A stretch of 64,000 bases of DNA from Ignavibacteria bacterium (lineage in GTDB: Bacteria > Bacteroidota > Ignavibacteria > Kapaibacteriales > UBA961): NCBI GenBank assembly GCA_947491315.1, contig CANLII010000001.1, positions 62,001 through 126,000 of the forward strand. Direction: 5' to 3'. The stretch's first letter is position 1, and every line of letters starts with the position of its first letter. The position numbers were made by a program, and so were the translations under genes. Below the pieces are notes generated by a model. It searched no databases, was not told where the DNA came from, and saw only the letters and a program-made list of their open reading frames with translations. Positions 39,323-48,882 of the stretch are shown here, in pieces.

Positions 39323-42300
39323 TTATGGGACAATAATAAGTTGTTCTGTCATGCGCTGACCATCGAGTGAGATAGACATGAAATATGTCCCTGCCGCAAG
39401 ACTTCTTACCTGTAATTGCATCAAATGCATGTTTCCCAGATTTTGTATATCATTGAATTCAACGGACTTTTCTTCTATTGTTCTTCCTGAAACATCAGAA
39501 AGCATAACTGAATATGTACCAAGCCTATTGATGGGGAATTGAATCTGAACATCCCTGCCCGAATGAGTTGGATTCGGAAACATTTGCAATAATTGTGGGG
39601 ACATACCATTTATGATGAGTCTCTTCCCGCCAACTTCACAAATATCAAGTTCAATATTTCCATCAATAGTATTGATCAAAGCAAAGGGTGTGGAATTCCA
39701 TGTTGCCGGAAGCCATTTCAATGGTGTAGTAATCATCGAGTCAAGCTGAATGATACCTGAAACAGTCGTCAATATTGAATCATTGACTGATAAAGGAACT
39801 TTTGTAAACTGTACATTTACAATTCTATTTCCACTTGCATCTATTGTGCTGGACAAAATTCCTTTGCTGGCTCTTTTCGGATAGAATACTGCGCCATTCA
39901 CCGTGAATGAAATTGTCATGTCTGCAAGAACGGAATCTTTGCCGGGAATGGAATAAATAATTGGAATATCATAGGATTCAGCTTTAGGATCAGCTTTTGG
40001 AGAATTGCCAAAACGCATGCCAAGAGAGGGAAGACTTGCGCTTGCTGTAATGGGTATGAACATGGAATCAATACATGATTGTAGATCTGCGATTGAAAAT
40101 ATCTCAATTGTATCACTTGATATTCCGGAATTAGTCATGGTGATAGATATTGTCAATATCAGTGAATCACCCGGTTGAAGTTCAAATGGCAATGCAGGTA
40201 CGGTTTTACTGATTTGAAATGGTACTTGCAAACCAAAAGTGCTTGTTGTGATATAGGCAGATGCTGTACCGGTATTTCTGATGGTAACTGACTCAGTGTT
40301 TGTGATTCCAATGGATTGATTCGGACTGGAGATATTGGGTTTGTCAGCTATTAGAATCGTTTGCTTTCCTTTGCCTTGTATGTTTATGCGATCAATTGTA
40401 TCACAAAGTGGATAATGAAGCTCAAGCGATACATTCTGCATGATATCATTCTGCGGAATATACTGAATGATAAACATGGTGCTGTCATTTCCAAGGATTG
40501 CATTTCTTTGAGGAGCAATTGTCCAATCCATGCTTCCGGATAGTCGGACGCTATCCGATGGAATAAGTATGGAAGATCTATTGATGATATAGATGGTATC
40601 GGTTATTGCAGAACCAATGCAAGTTTCGGGAAGAGTGAATGTCCTTTGAAATAAAGGATTTCGCATGGTACGATATGCCAATTCAATGACTTCTTTTCTA
40701 CCAGAATAGGCAATTTTCCAAGTTGAATCATTCTTGGCATTCGAGCTGATGATCAATGTATCGAAATATGTTCCTTTTTGATTGACTTTGGCAAAACCAA
40801 TGGTAATCTGAATGGAATCACCGGCTTTGACATTGATAGGAAAATTTTGAGTCTTGACCGTAAAGAAGCCATTGTTTTTGGATTCCCAAAAAGCGGAATC
40901 TATGGTCAAAACGCCATTTCCTTTATTCTTGATATTGATGATATTGAACACTGTATCATCTGAGCAGAGAAGAGGCATTGATAATGAAATGATGGTATCA
41001 CTTGCTATAATTGGATATACGGGTGCATAAAGTACATTCCCCGCAGATTGGGAGATGATGGCAAGTGGTTCATGTTCATATTCACTTTTTGTCGTAAATA
41101 TTCTATTTGATTGGATTGCCATCAGATAGTACAATGAATCAGGCAATAATGCAGGATCATTGAATGGGAGAGTTAATGAATCAGCATTTTTTGCAATGGA
41201 ATTAGAATATGGAATCCAATCGCCATTTTGAGACTTCAAATAAAATGTTACACTATCACCTGAAGAATACTCTAGACTAAGTGGCTTAGATCGATCCACA
41301 AAAGATGCATATTGAATGGTCAAACCCCTATAACTTTCTTGTCCAACTTGATTTGCCAATGGATAAGAATTTGGATTTGATATTGGATATCGTGGAGACT
41401 CAAAACGGAAGCGACCTTCACCACCTGAAGTGGGACCCGGTCCACCGGCAATGGAATGTGACATAGTGGAAATAGCATCACGGGCACCAATCCCGATATA
41501 CCCACCGGAACCACCACCACCATTTGGATTATTATCCTCACCACTGGAGCCTTTTGCTTCTAAAATGATGTTTGAAATAGTTTGACCGTGAAAATTCAAT
41601 GCACCACCGCCACCACCGCCATAGCCTGAACATGTTATCGTTCCAAATCCTGCTTTTGGATTCCCGGTTCCTCCACCACTTCCTCCTGCAATTGGAACAA
41701 CAGCTCTATTCCCAATTACTTTGCCACCATTTATGGCATTGGCGGAAGCACCTTCTGTTCGATAACCTCCGCCACCACCGAAAAGTCCATCGGTAGGTGA
41801 ACTGCCGCCACCATAAAAACCATCTATTTCACCATTCCTGCCATAAGATCCGGATCCTGACATGCCATAGGGATGACCTGTACCACCTCCACCGCCTTCA
41901 TAAGCTCGACATTCACCACCCTGAACGCCAGTAATGGTTGCACCAGAAATTGGACCACCCATACCTTTCCCGGTTCCAGTACCAATGATTGTATAATAGT
42001 TATTTGTAAATGGAATGCCCGCTCCATTTCTTCCACCCGGAGCTCCTCCCGAATAACCATTACCTGCATTTGATGTTGGATTCGTAATATCACAGAAAAC
42101 TCCGGCTCCACCACCACCACCCGGACCACCATTTTGCCGATTGGCATTGACAGAAATGATGCTTCCACTTCCTTGTACATTACCTTGAACAATCAAAGTA
42201 AAAGGAAGATATCCTTGATTACCTTCGAGATAGGGATCAAAATCATTAGTGCTGACTTCATATTTTCCATTGAGAGGCAATATCATTGAGTCAACAATCA

Positions 42301-42841
42301 TTGCACCTCTTCGTGAGCGTTTACCCCAAGTTCCGGCACCAAAAACACTCGTTTGTGATTCACTAACTCGATTTCCAAAAGCAAATGGTTGAACGATATA
42401 CAGTGTATCAATCGAAGATTGTACTCCATTGACTGTCACACATATAGGAATACGGAATTGATTTTGCAAAAGAGACCAATCCCAAGAATTTGGATTTGGA
42501 CCTCCTGCGATAAATGGTGGGACGAATGCTTGAATGCTGATGACTCTACCTTCCCAGCTTATGATGAAAGGTGAGAATACTATTTTGTTAGAGTCGCCTG
42601 GAATGAGGGTTTGCACGCGAATGATATCAGATCTATTGTTGAGGTAAATACCATCAGTTCCAAATGCACCTTTTTTAGAAGCGGGAGCAAGAATCTCCAT
42701 TGCGATATTCATTCCCGGAGAACAAATATCAGGAATCACTGCAGAAATGGAAGGTTGAGCAGAAAGGGAATACCATTGAAAAAACATTCCCACCAAGAAC
42801 AGACTGATAGATATGATGCGTGACATCAAGATATTCCTCAA
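39323..42841 (-). CDS. Large secreted protein: glycine-rich region, ASH/Ig-like repeats, C-terminal T9SS sorting-type domain
   Basis: 1172 aa. Signal peptide. Dense Gly block (about residues 230-470, e.g. NGGPGGGGGAG, YEGGGGGTG, GGGGGYRTEG, SGYGGGGGGAL). Repeats such as ITIGFAKVNQKGTYFDTLIISSNAKND. C-terminal MFPNPTHSGRDVQIQFPINRLGTYSVMLSDVSGRTIEEKS...LAAGTYFMSISLDGQRMTEQLIIVP. Confidence 0.85.
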   Translation of the reverse strand: MRNILMSRIISISLFLVGMFFQWYSLSAQPSISAVIPDICSPGMNIAMEILAPASKKGAFGTDGIYLNNRSDIIRVQTLIPGDSNKIVFSPFIISWEGRVISIQAFVPPFIAGGPNPNSWDWSLLQNQFRIPICVTVNGVQSSIDTLYIVQPFAFGNRVSESQTSVFGAGTWGKRSRRGAMIVDSMILPLNGKYEVSTNDFDPYLEGNQGYLPFTLIVQGNVQGSGSIISVNANRQNGGPGGGGGAGVFCDITNPTSNAGNGYSGGAPGGRNGAGIPFTNNYYTIIGTGTGKGMGGPISGATITGVQGGECRAYEGGGGGTGHPYGMSGSGSYGRNGEIDGFYGGGSSPTDGLFGGGGGYRTEGASANAINGGKVIGNRAVVPIAGGSGGGTGNPKAGFGTITCSGYGGGGGGALNFHGQTISNIILEAKGSSGEDNNPNGGGGSGGYIGIGARDAISTMSHSIAGGPGPTSGGEGRFRFESPRYPISNPNSYPLANQVGQESYRGLTIQYASFVDRSKPLSLEYSSGDSVTFYLKSQNGDWIPYSNSIAKNADSLTLPFNDPALLPDSLYYLMAIQSNRIFTTKSEYEHEPLAIISQSAGNVLYAPVYPIIASDTIISLSMPLLCSDDTVFNIINIKNKGNGVLTIDSAFWESKNNGFFTVKTQNFPINVKAGDSIQITIGFAKVNQKGTYFDTLIISSNAKNDSTWKIAYSGRKEVIELAYRTMRNPLFQRTFTLPETCIGSAITDTIYIINRSSILIPSDSVRLSGSMDWTIAPQRNAILGNDSTMFIIQYIPQNDIMQNVSLELHYPLCDTIDRINIQGKGKQTILIADKPNISSPNQSIGITNTESVTIRNTGTASAYITTSTFGLQVPFQISKTVPALPFELQPGDSLILTISITMTNSGISSDTIEIFSIADLQSCIDSMFIPITASASLPSLGMRFGNSPKADPKAESYDIPIIYSIPGKDSVLADMTISFTVNGAVFYPKRASKGILSSTIDASGNRIVNVQFTKVPLSVNDSILTTVSGIIQLDSMITTPLKWLPATWNSTPFALINTIDGNIELDICEVGGKRLIINGMSPQLLQMFPNPTHSGRDVQIQFPINRLGTYSVMLSDVSGRTIEEKSVEFNDIQNLGNMHLMQLQVRSLAAGTYFMSISLDGQRMTEQLIIVP

Positions 42842-42905
42842 TGTATGAAAAGTAGCAACCGAAATATACTAAGTGCTGATTGAAGCAACAAAGGAATCGA
42901 ATCTC

Positions 42906-44309
42906 TTAGTCAAGATTCTTTGTATTGATGCCAAGTTGGTCAATGCGATAGCGCAATTTGGCCCTGGATACCCCCAGAATTTTTGCCGCCCTGATTTGAT
43001 TACCCCCGGTTATGTTTAATGTTTTAAGGATGAGATCCTTCACAACATTATTCATCTCAACACCATCAGGATGAATTTGCAGAAGATGTTGTCCATCCTG
43101 TAATTCTTTCTGTTTTTGTGATTGTGAGGTATTGCGCAGAAAGGATAATGAATCTTTTGAAATCGTTTCTTCAGATTCAAGTAGAATAACTCGCTCTATT
43201 ACATTTCGTAATTCTCGAATATTGCCTTTCCATGGATGATGCTGAAGTATGTCTGCAGCTTCTGGCGAAAAACCGGAAACTGTTTTAGAAAATTTCTTAT
43301 TAAACTCGGTCACAAATACGCTGGCAAGAGGAAGAATGTCTTCCAGTCTTTCTCGAAGCGGTGGCAGGGTGATCATTGCCACATTGAGACGGTAATATAA
43401 GTCCTCACGAAATTTTCCTTCTTCGACCAATTGCTCGAGATCACGATTGGTAGCTGCAATGACACGAACATCCACTTCCACTTCTTTTGTGCCACCAAGT
43501 CTGTAAAAAGTTCTTTCTTGAAGCACGCGAAGGAGTTTCACTTGCATCTCAAGACTCAGCTCTCCGACTTCATCCAAAAGGATTGTGCCTTTGTCAGCTT
43601 GTTCAAATCTACCCGGTTTTACTTTTTCCGTAGCACCCGTGAAAGCACCTTTCTCATATCCGAAAAATTCATTTTCAGCTAAATCTCTCGGAATAGCTCC
43701 ACAATTAATCGTAATGAATGACTGTCTAGATCTTCCACTACTCATGTGGATGAAACGAGCCATTAATTCCTTACCGGTACCTGATTCACCCAGAATTAAT
43801 GCTGTTGTATCTTCTGCTTTTGCAACAATTTGCGCGATTTGTACTGCTTTTCTGATTGCAGGAGATGTGCCCAAAATCTCTGCAGAATCATCCATGAAGA
43901 GATTTGCTTCGAGCTCTTTGACTTTCTTTCGTAGAGCATAATTAATAAGCGCTCTATCAACTGTTACTTCTAATTGATCTTTATCAAATGGTTTGATGAT
44001 GAAATCATCTGCTCCAATGCGCATCGCACGAACAGCAAGTTTGATATCATTGAAACCAGTAATCAGAATAATGGGGAAGGACATCCCGGCAGAACGGATT
44101 GTATTGACAATTTCAAGTCCATTGACCGGACCCAGGAAAATGTCAAGCAATAATACATCAGGTTCAAATTCACGAAATGATTCCATGGCAACTTCCACAG
44201 AAACATAAGAAGTAATCCCGGCATATTTGTCTTCCAATGTTTCATGAATCATTGATGACAATGCAGGATCCATCTCAAGCACAGCTATTGTATATGCCTG
44301 AACTGACAC
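42906..44309 (-). CDS. Sigma-54 dependent response regulator (NtrC family: receiver, AAA+, HTH)
   Basis: Receiver with phospho-acceptor (DVLLLDIFLGPVNGLEIV), GESGTGKE, ENEFFGYEKGAFTGA, HPWKGNIRELRNVIERV, and HTH GGNQIRAAKILGVSRAKLRYRI. Confidence 0.95.
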   Translation of the reverse strand: MSVQAYTIAVLEMDPALSSMIHETLEDKYAGITSYVSVEVAMESFREFEPDVLLLDIFLGPVNGLEIVNTIRSAGMSFPIILITGFNDIKLAVRAMRIGADDFIIKPFDKDQLEVTVDRALINYALRKKVKELEANLFMDDSAEILGTSPAIRKAVQIAQIVAKAEDTTALILGESGTGKELMARFIHMSSGRSRQSFITINCGAIPRDLAENEFFGYEKGAFTGATEKVKPGRFEQADKGTILLDEVGELSLEMQVKLLRVLQERTFYRLGGTKEVEVDVRVIAATNRDLEQLVEEGKFREDLYYRLNVAMITLPPLRERLEDILPLASVFVTEFNKKFSKTVSGFSPEAADILQHHPWKGNIRELRNVIERVILLESEETISKDSLSFLRNTSQSQKQKELQDGQHLLQIHPDGVEMNNVVKDLILKTLNITGGNQIRAAKILGVSRAKLRYRIDQLGINTKNLD

Positions 44310-44434
44310 GATATTCCGCTAGATTAGATTAAACATGCTATCACCCGGAGCGTAACTCCGGTGCTGCTGTGATGCTTTGCGAAAATATGAAAAGATGTAG
44401 AATATTCTACAATCCATTGGCGAAAAATAACCAA

Positions 44435-45145
44435 TCATCGAATGATTGAGATCATCCCTCTTTGCATGCTACCTGTTTTTTCAGTGATGACATAACCATA
44501 AACTCCACTTGAAACATCAATTGGAATACTCTGATTATATGTTATTTGTGAACCATTTACGGATGTGAGAACAATATCTGCATCATTAAAACTAGGGTCG
44601 ATAAATAGTGACTGAGTTGTTGAATTCCAGTAAATAGCTTCACTCTTGGAAGTTTTGACCTCATAAATTGAACTTACATTACCTACATTGAATGTAAGAG
44701 AAATGGAAATTCTGTCAGATGGATCTTCTTCATTGAAGAAGGCAAAATCCAATACTGAAACTCCTTCCTTGGGTTCATTAAATACAGCATAATGATCCAC
44801 ATAGGCTGTAAATGCATTAGTATCTTGTCCTGGTTTCAAAGTGATCGGCTTGCCACCTGCAATATCTCTGGCATCCACCACACCGAAGGAATAACATTGT
44901 TCCCAGCAAAAATATGCTCTATGGGAAGGGGATATCTTCGATGTATCCATGGTTACCCAAATTTTAACGGGAGATGAGCTCACATTTTTCACATAGAGAT
45001 TGATTTTTGCAACATCAATGTCCAAATCAAAATTGACCGGACCTTTTGGACTTTTTGTGAATTCTAAACTTTGCGACAATACAGGAGATAGACTGCCGAG
45101 GAAAACCGCAAAAATTAAGCTAAAAAAGGATCTATAATTTTTCAT
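44435..45145 (-). CDS. Secreted hypothetical protein with T9SS-like C-terminal tail
   Basis: Signal peptide (MKNYRSFFSLIFAVFLGSLSPVLSQS). C-terminus IPIDVSSGVYGYVITEKTGSMQRGMISIIR resembles a degenerate T9SS type A sorting domain. Longest ORF extends to 45169. Confidence 0.55.
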   Translation of the reverse strand: MKNYRSFFSLIFAVFLGSLSPVLSQSLEFTKSPKGPVNFDLDIDVAKINLYVKNVSSSPVKIWVTMDTSKISPSHRAYFCWEQCYSFGVVDARDIAGGKPITLKPGQDTNAFTAYVDHYAVFNEPKEGVSVLDFAFFNEEDPSDRISISLTFNVGNVSSIYEVKTSKSEAIYWNSTTQSLFIDPSFNDADIVLTSVNGSQITYNQSIPIDVSSGVYGYVITEKTGSMQRGMISIIR

Positions 45146-45293
45146 GTTTGTTATGTGTAATTGTGGCACATTATGGGGAAAAACTACCGAAAACTTGGCT
45201 TAAGAGCAAGTTTTTTTTAATTTGTGTGTGGCATTTCGGATAATTCATACTAAATGCTTAAGTACTTACTCACCATTCTCCTTCGGAGCATTT

Positions 45294-45827
45294 ATGAGAA
45301 CCATGTTCTTGTCCATTTCATTCATGTTTCTTTCGCTTTGCAGTGTTAAAGAATCACATGCTCAAGACAATGTAAAGCAGGTGATTCCATCAGCTTCGAT
45401 TAAGAATATTAAAGGTGAAAAGGTCAATTCCGCAACCATTACAAATGATGGAAAACCGATTCTTCTGAACTTTTGGGCCACATGGTGCAAACCATGCATT
45501 CAAGAATTAAGCAATCTCAGTTCGCTTTATGATGATTGGAAAGAAGCAACAGGCGTGAAAATCGTAGCTGTTTCTGTGGATGATGTTCGTAATTCTGCAA
45601 AGGTAGCTCCTTTTATTAATGGAAAGCGCTGGGAATATGAAGTATATCTCGATGAGAACGGTGATCTCAAAAGAGCAATGAATGTTAACAATGTGCCGCA
45701 TTCATTTTTGATAGATGGAAATGGTAAAATTGTGTGGCAACATAATTCTTATGCGCCCGGCGATGAAGAGAAATTGTATGAAGTATTAAAGCAAGTTGCT
45801 GCCGGACAGGAAGTAACCGGACATTAA
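45294..45827 (+). CDS. TlpA-family thiol-disulfide oxidoreductase
   Basis: LLNFWATWCKPCIQEL (CxxC), cis-Pro region VPHSFLIDGNGKIVWQH, N-terminal signal peptide. Longest ORF starts at 45222. Confidence 0.93.
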   Translation: MRTMFLSISFMFLSLCSVKESHAQDNVKQVIPSASIKNIKGEKVNSATITNDGKPILLNFWATWCKPCIQELSNLSSLYDDWKEATGVKIVAVSVDDVRNSAKVAPFINGKRWEYEVYLDENGDLKRAMNVNNVPHSFLIDGNGKIVWQHNSYAPGDEEKLYEVLKQVAAGQEVTGH

Positions 45828-45836
45828 TTGAACATC

Positions 45837-45868
45837 AATAAGCCCATCAAATATACGATGGGCTTATT
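45837..45868 (+). terminator. Perfect 12-bp hairpin between tlpA-like gene and DUF6029-like gene (terminator or attenuator)
   Basis: AATAAGCCCATC-AAATATAC-GATGGGCTTATT, starting 9 nt after the TlpA stop and ending 27 nt before the next ATG (45896). Confidence 0.65.
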
Positions 45869-45895
45869 GTATTGGATTTATTTTTTCAAGGTCAC

Positions 45896-47644
45896 ATGAA
45901 AACACTTTTACTTCTCACATGTATTTATTGCTTTACACTCCCACTAGTGGCGCAAAATCAAAGTGATGGCTCCATCGGAGGAAATTTTCAAATTGATGTT
46001 CAATCATATTCACCGGATTCACTTATTGGTGCTCAAAATGTACCCGAAAAAGTCCGTTCCAATGCTTTCCTAAACCTTAATTATACGAAAGGAAATTTCA
46101 GTGCCGGTGTGCGATATGAATCCTACTTAAAAGAGATTCTTGGTTTCTCACCAAATTGGGGAGGAAAGGAAGGAAATGCAGGAATTGGATATCGATATGC
46201 TCGATATTCAAATGATGATTTTGATGTGACTATTGGTAATTTCTATGAGCAATTCGGGAATGGTATGATTCTTCGAACATATGAAGAAAGAGGATTAGGA
46301 TTAGATAATGCACTCGATGGCGTTCGTGCAAAATTAACAATGGCTAAGGGTCTTCAAATAACAGGAGTTTTTGGTAAACAACGCTCATTCTTCAATGTTG
46401 GCCCCGGCATTGTTCGGGGAATTGACGGAGAATTGTTGGTTGAGGATTTTCTTAAGAATTTTGGTGATAATGTTTCCATCCTTCCGGAAGGATGGAGACT
46501 CAGATTCGGCGGAGGTGTAGTCAGTAAATATGAACAAGATACAGATCCAACCTTGAATCTTCCTGAAAATGTTCTTGCCTATAATGCACGCATGACATTT
46601 CAAGCAGGTGGTTTGGCATTAGATGCTGAGTATGCTTATAAAATTAATGACCCCAAAACAACAAATGTGAATACATTCAATTCCGGAAGAGCTTTATATG
46701 TGAATGCTTCCTATTCATCACCAGGAATTGGCATAAATGTTTCATTGAAATCACTCGACAATATGGATTTTCGATCGAGTCGTCGTTCACAATTGACTGA
46801 TCTCGTTTTGAATTATCTTCCTGCTGTTACGAAGCAATATACATATCGTTTGTTAACCCTATATCCTTATGCAACTCAGCCAAATGGCGAGATTGGTATT
46901 CAAGCTGATTTGTTATATACTTTCCCAAAAGGAAGTTTTCTTGGTGGTAAATACGGCACTTCAATCAATATCAATTATGCCAGAGTGCATTCCATTGATT
47001 CTTCAAGAAATTTGAGTGATTCAACTGCAATTGAAGGTAATCTTTACAATACCAACTTCCTTTCTTTTGGACGCAGAGTATTTTTTGATGATATCAATGT
47101 TGAAATCCAGAAAAAATGGTCTAAAGATTTTAAAACTAATTTTGGTTATATGCGCCAATATTATTTGAAGGAATTGATTGAACTTCTTCCTGGAACGGGT
47201 GCTATTAAAACAGATGTCATTACATCTGAGTTTATTTATTCGCTTACCACAACAAAGACAATTCGTATCGAATTACAACATATGGCTGCTGAGCACAGAA
47301 AAATTGATGCAGATGGTAATGATAAAGAGGCCGAAAAGGATCCAAACGGTTTTACTATTTCTCCAAAATTGGATAATAATAATGGTAGCTGGATCTATGC
47401 TTTGGCAGAATACACAATTGCTCCTCAATGGTTTATTTCTTTGTTTAATGAATATAATTATGGTAATGAAGATCCAAACCGTAGACTGAATTATCTCAGT
47501 GGAAATATTATTTATGTAAAAGATGCTCTCCGCTTAACAGTTGGATATGGCCGAGTGCGTGGAGGTATTCTATGCGTTGGTGGTGTTTGTCGTCCGGTAC
47601 CTGCTTCTAATGGATTTTCGCTTTCTATTTCATCCACATTTTAA
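45896..47644 (+). CDS. DUF6029-like outer-membrane beta-barrel protein
   Basis: Signal peptide MKTLLLLTCIYCFTLPLVAQ. Repeated amphipathic strand patterns; FYEQFGNGMILRTYEERGLGLDNALDGVRA; C-terminal aromatic FSLSISSTF. Start refined from 45872. Confidence 0.72.
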   Translation: MKTLLLLTCIYCFTLPLVAQNQSDGSIGGNFQIDVQSYSPDSLIGAQNVPEKVRSNAFLNLNYTKGNFSAGVRYESYLKEILGFSPNWGGKEGNAGIGYRYARYSNDDFDVTIGNFYEQFGNGMILRTYEERGLGLDNALDGVRAKLTMAKGLQITGVFGKQRSFFNVGPGIVRGIDGELLVEDFLKNFGDNVSILPEGWRLRFGGGVVSKYEQDTDPTLNLPENVLAYNARMTFQAGGLALDAEYAYKINDPKTTNVNTFNSGRALYVNASYSSPGIGINVSLKSLDNMDFRSSRRSQLTDLVLNYLPAVTKQYTYRLLTLYPYATQPNGEIGIQADLLYTFPKGSFLGGKYGTSININYARVHSIDSSRNLSDSTAIEGNLYNTNFLSFGRRVFFDDINVEIQKKWSKDFKTNFGYMRQYYLKELIELLPGTGAIKTDVITSEFIYSLTTTKTIRIELQHMAAEHRKIDADGNDKEAEKDPNGFTISPKLDNNNGSWIYALAEYTIAPQWFISLFNEYNYGNEDPNRRLNYLSGNIIYVKDALRLTVGYGRVRGGILCVGGVCRPVPASNGFSLSISSTF

Positions 47645-47661
47645 TCTTGAGGTTTTTCATC

Positions 47662-48510
47662 ATGAATAGATATTTCTCTGTGGCTATATGTGTGATGTTG
47701 GTTCTGCTTCTTTCAGCATGCGATGAGATCGCACCGCCATATAAGCAATCCGGTGGTGTTGTAGTTGTCACTGGTGAACAAAAAGTATTGATTGAAGACT
47801 TTACCGGATTTCGTTGTGGAAATTGTCCATCAGCAGCAGAAACCGCAGATAATTTATACAAAGCATATAAAGGTAAAATCATTGTAATAGGCATTCATAG
47901 CGGGCCTACATTTGCTTCTCCTCGCGGAAAATTATATTCATTGGATTTTAGAACCACTGTCGGTGAAGAATTATTCAACACATTCTTGGGTGCTACAGGT
48001 GGTCAGCCAAATGGAATGGTGAATCGTGCAGGTGATGGAAATAAGATCATCGCACCAGATGGTTGGTCCGCGCAAGTTGCAACGGAACTTGAAAAAGAAG
48101 CTAAGGCAATTATCGATCTTGCTCCAAAATATGATACAAATACTCAAATTTTGACAGTAGATGTAGATGTTCGATGGCTTGCCGAAGGAGCAGAAGATGA
48201 CCACTTGGCTGTGTATTTGAGTGAAGATTCAATCATCTATCCCCAGAAAGACTATCGCAGACCTTCTCTTGGTTTGACTGAAGATGATTCAAACTTTGTG
48301 CATATGCATGTCTTACGCTCAGCTGTTGGAGAATTCGGCACATGGGGAGAACAAATTTCTTCTCAGAAATCTGGTGCAAAAGTCTCAAAACGCTATACAT
48401 TGAGTTTTGCCGGCAAACCATGGAGACCAAAATATTGTTCTGTGATCGGCATACTTCACAGCAAAAATGAAGGTACGATCATTCAAGTAAATGATGCAAA
48501 AATTAAATAA
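47662..48510 (+). CDS. Omp28-related outer-membrane lipoprotein (thioredoxin-like)
   Basis: Lipobox LLLLSACDE, VLIEDFTGFRCGNCPSAAETADNLYKAYKGKIIVIGIHSG and GGQPNGMVNRAG, characteristic of Omp28-like proteins. Confidence 0.82.
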   Translation: MNRYFSVAICVMLVLLLSACDEIAPPYKQSGGVVVVTGEQKVLIEDFTGFRCGNCPSAAETADNLYKAYKGKIIVIGIHSGPTFASPRGKLYSLDFRTTVGEELFNTFLGATGGQPNGMVNRAGDGNKIIAPDGWSAQVATELEKEAKAIIDLAPKYDTNTQILTVDVDVRWLAEGAEDDHLAVYLSEDSIIYPQKDYRRPSLGLTEDDSNFVHMHVLRSAVGEFGTWGEQISSQKSGAKVSKRYTLSFAGKPWRPKYCSVIGILHSKNEGTIIQVNDAKIK

Positions 48511-48530
48511 TATTATTGAGGTTTTTTACA

Positions 48531-48863
48531 ATGAGTTCATCTAGTTCACCCTGGACAGGTATTTTGAAATTCTTCGGTGCCGCAATAGTCAGCATCATCA
48601 CGCTTTCGGTTGCAATGCTTCTCGCAGGAACAATCTCACCCGGTTCTGACACATTGGGATCTCATCGATGGATGACGGGAATGATACTTGCGATGCTTGG
48701 AATGGCTATCGGAATTGCGGCAACATATGCTCCAAATCCTTTGGATGATCCCAAAAACCCAAGTTCAATTTTTACGAATATGTTTGAATGGGTCGGTATG
48801 ATGACATTTTTTGGTGGTCTTGCATTATTTGTTTCTGCTCAAGCTTCAAAATTCAAATTCTAA
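48531..48863 (+). CDS. Hypothetical integral membrane protein (three predicted TM segments)
   Basis: Hydrophobic segments FFGAAIVSIITLSVAMLLAG, MTGMILAMLGMAIGIAATYA and WVGMMTFFGGLALFVSA; same strand and tight spacing after the Omp28 gene. Confidence 0.6.
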   Translation: MSSSSSPWTGILKFFGAAIVSIITLSVAMLLAGTISPGSDTLGSHRWMTGMILAMLGMAIGIAATYAPNPLDDPKNPSSIFTNMFEWVGMMTFFGGLALFVSAQASKFKF

Positions 48864-48882
48864 TATAATTGTGAAACAATAC

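Noticed and set aside
41599-41796. His-rich ORF (MHHRHHRHSLNML...)
   Set aside because: Complement of the Gly-codon runs (CCACCA...), not a real His-rich protein.
41400-42150. CCACCA-type repetitive DNA as a possible CRISPR or tandem-repeat array
   Set aside because: Repeats are irregular and in frame with Gly codons of the large secreted protein; no conserved repeat-spacer periodicity.
41824-42192. 122-aa minus-strand ORF rich in Val/Glu/Met in the glycine-rich region
   Set aside because: Out-of-frame reading of GGN repeats of the 1172-aa gene on the same strand; no independent start signal or motif.
45167-45300. TGGCA-containing sequences upstream of the TlpA gene as sigma-54 promoters
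   Set aside because: No GC element at the required spacing downstream of the GG; not supportable.
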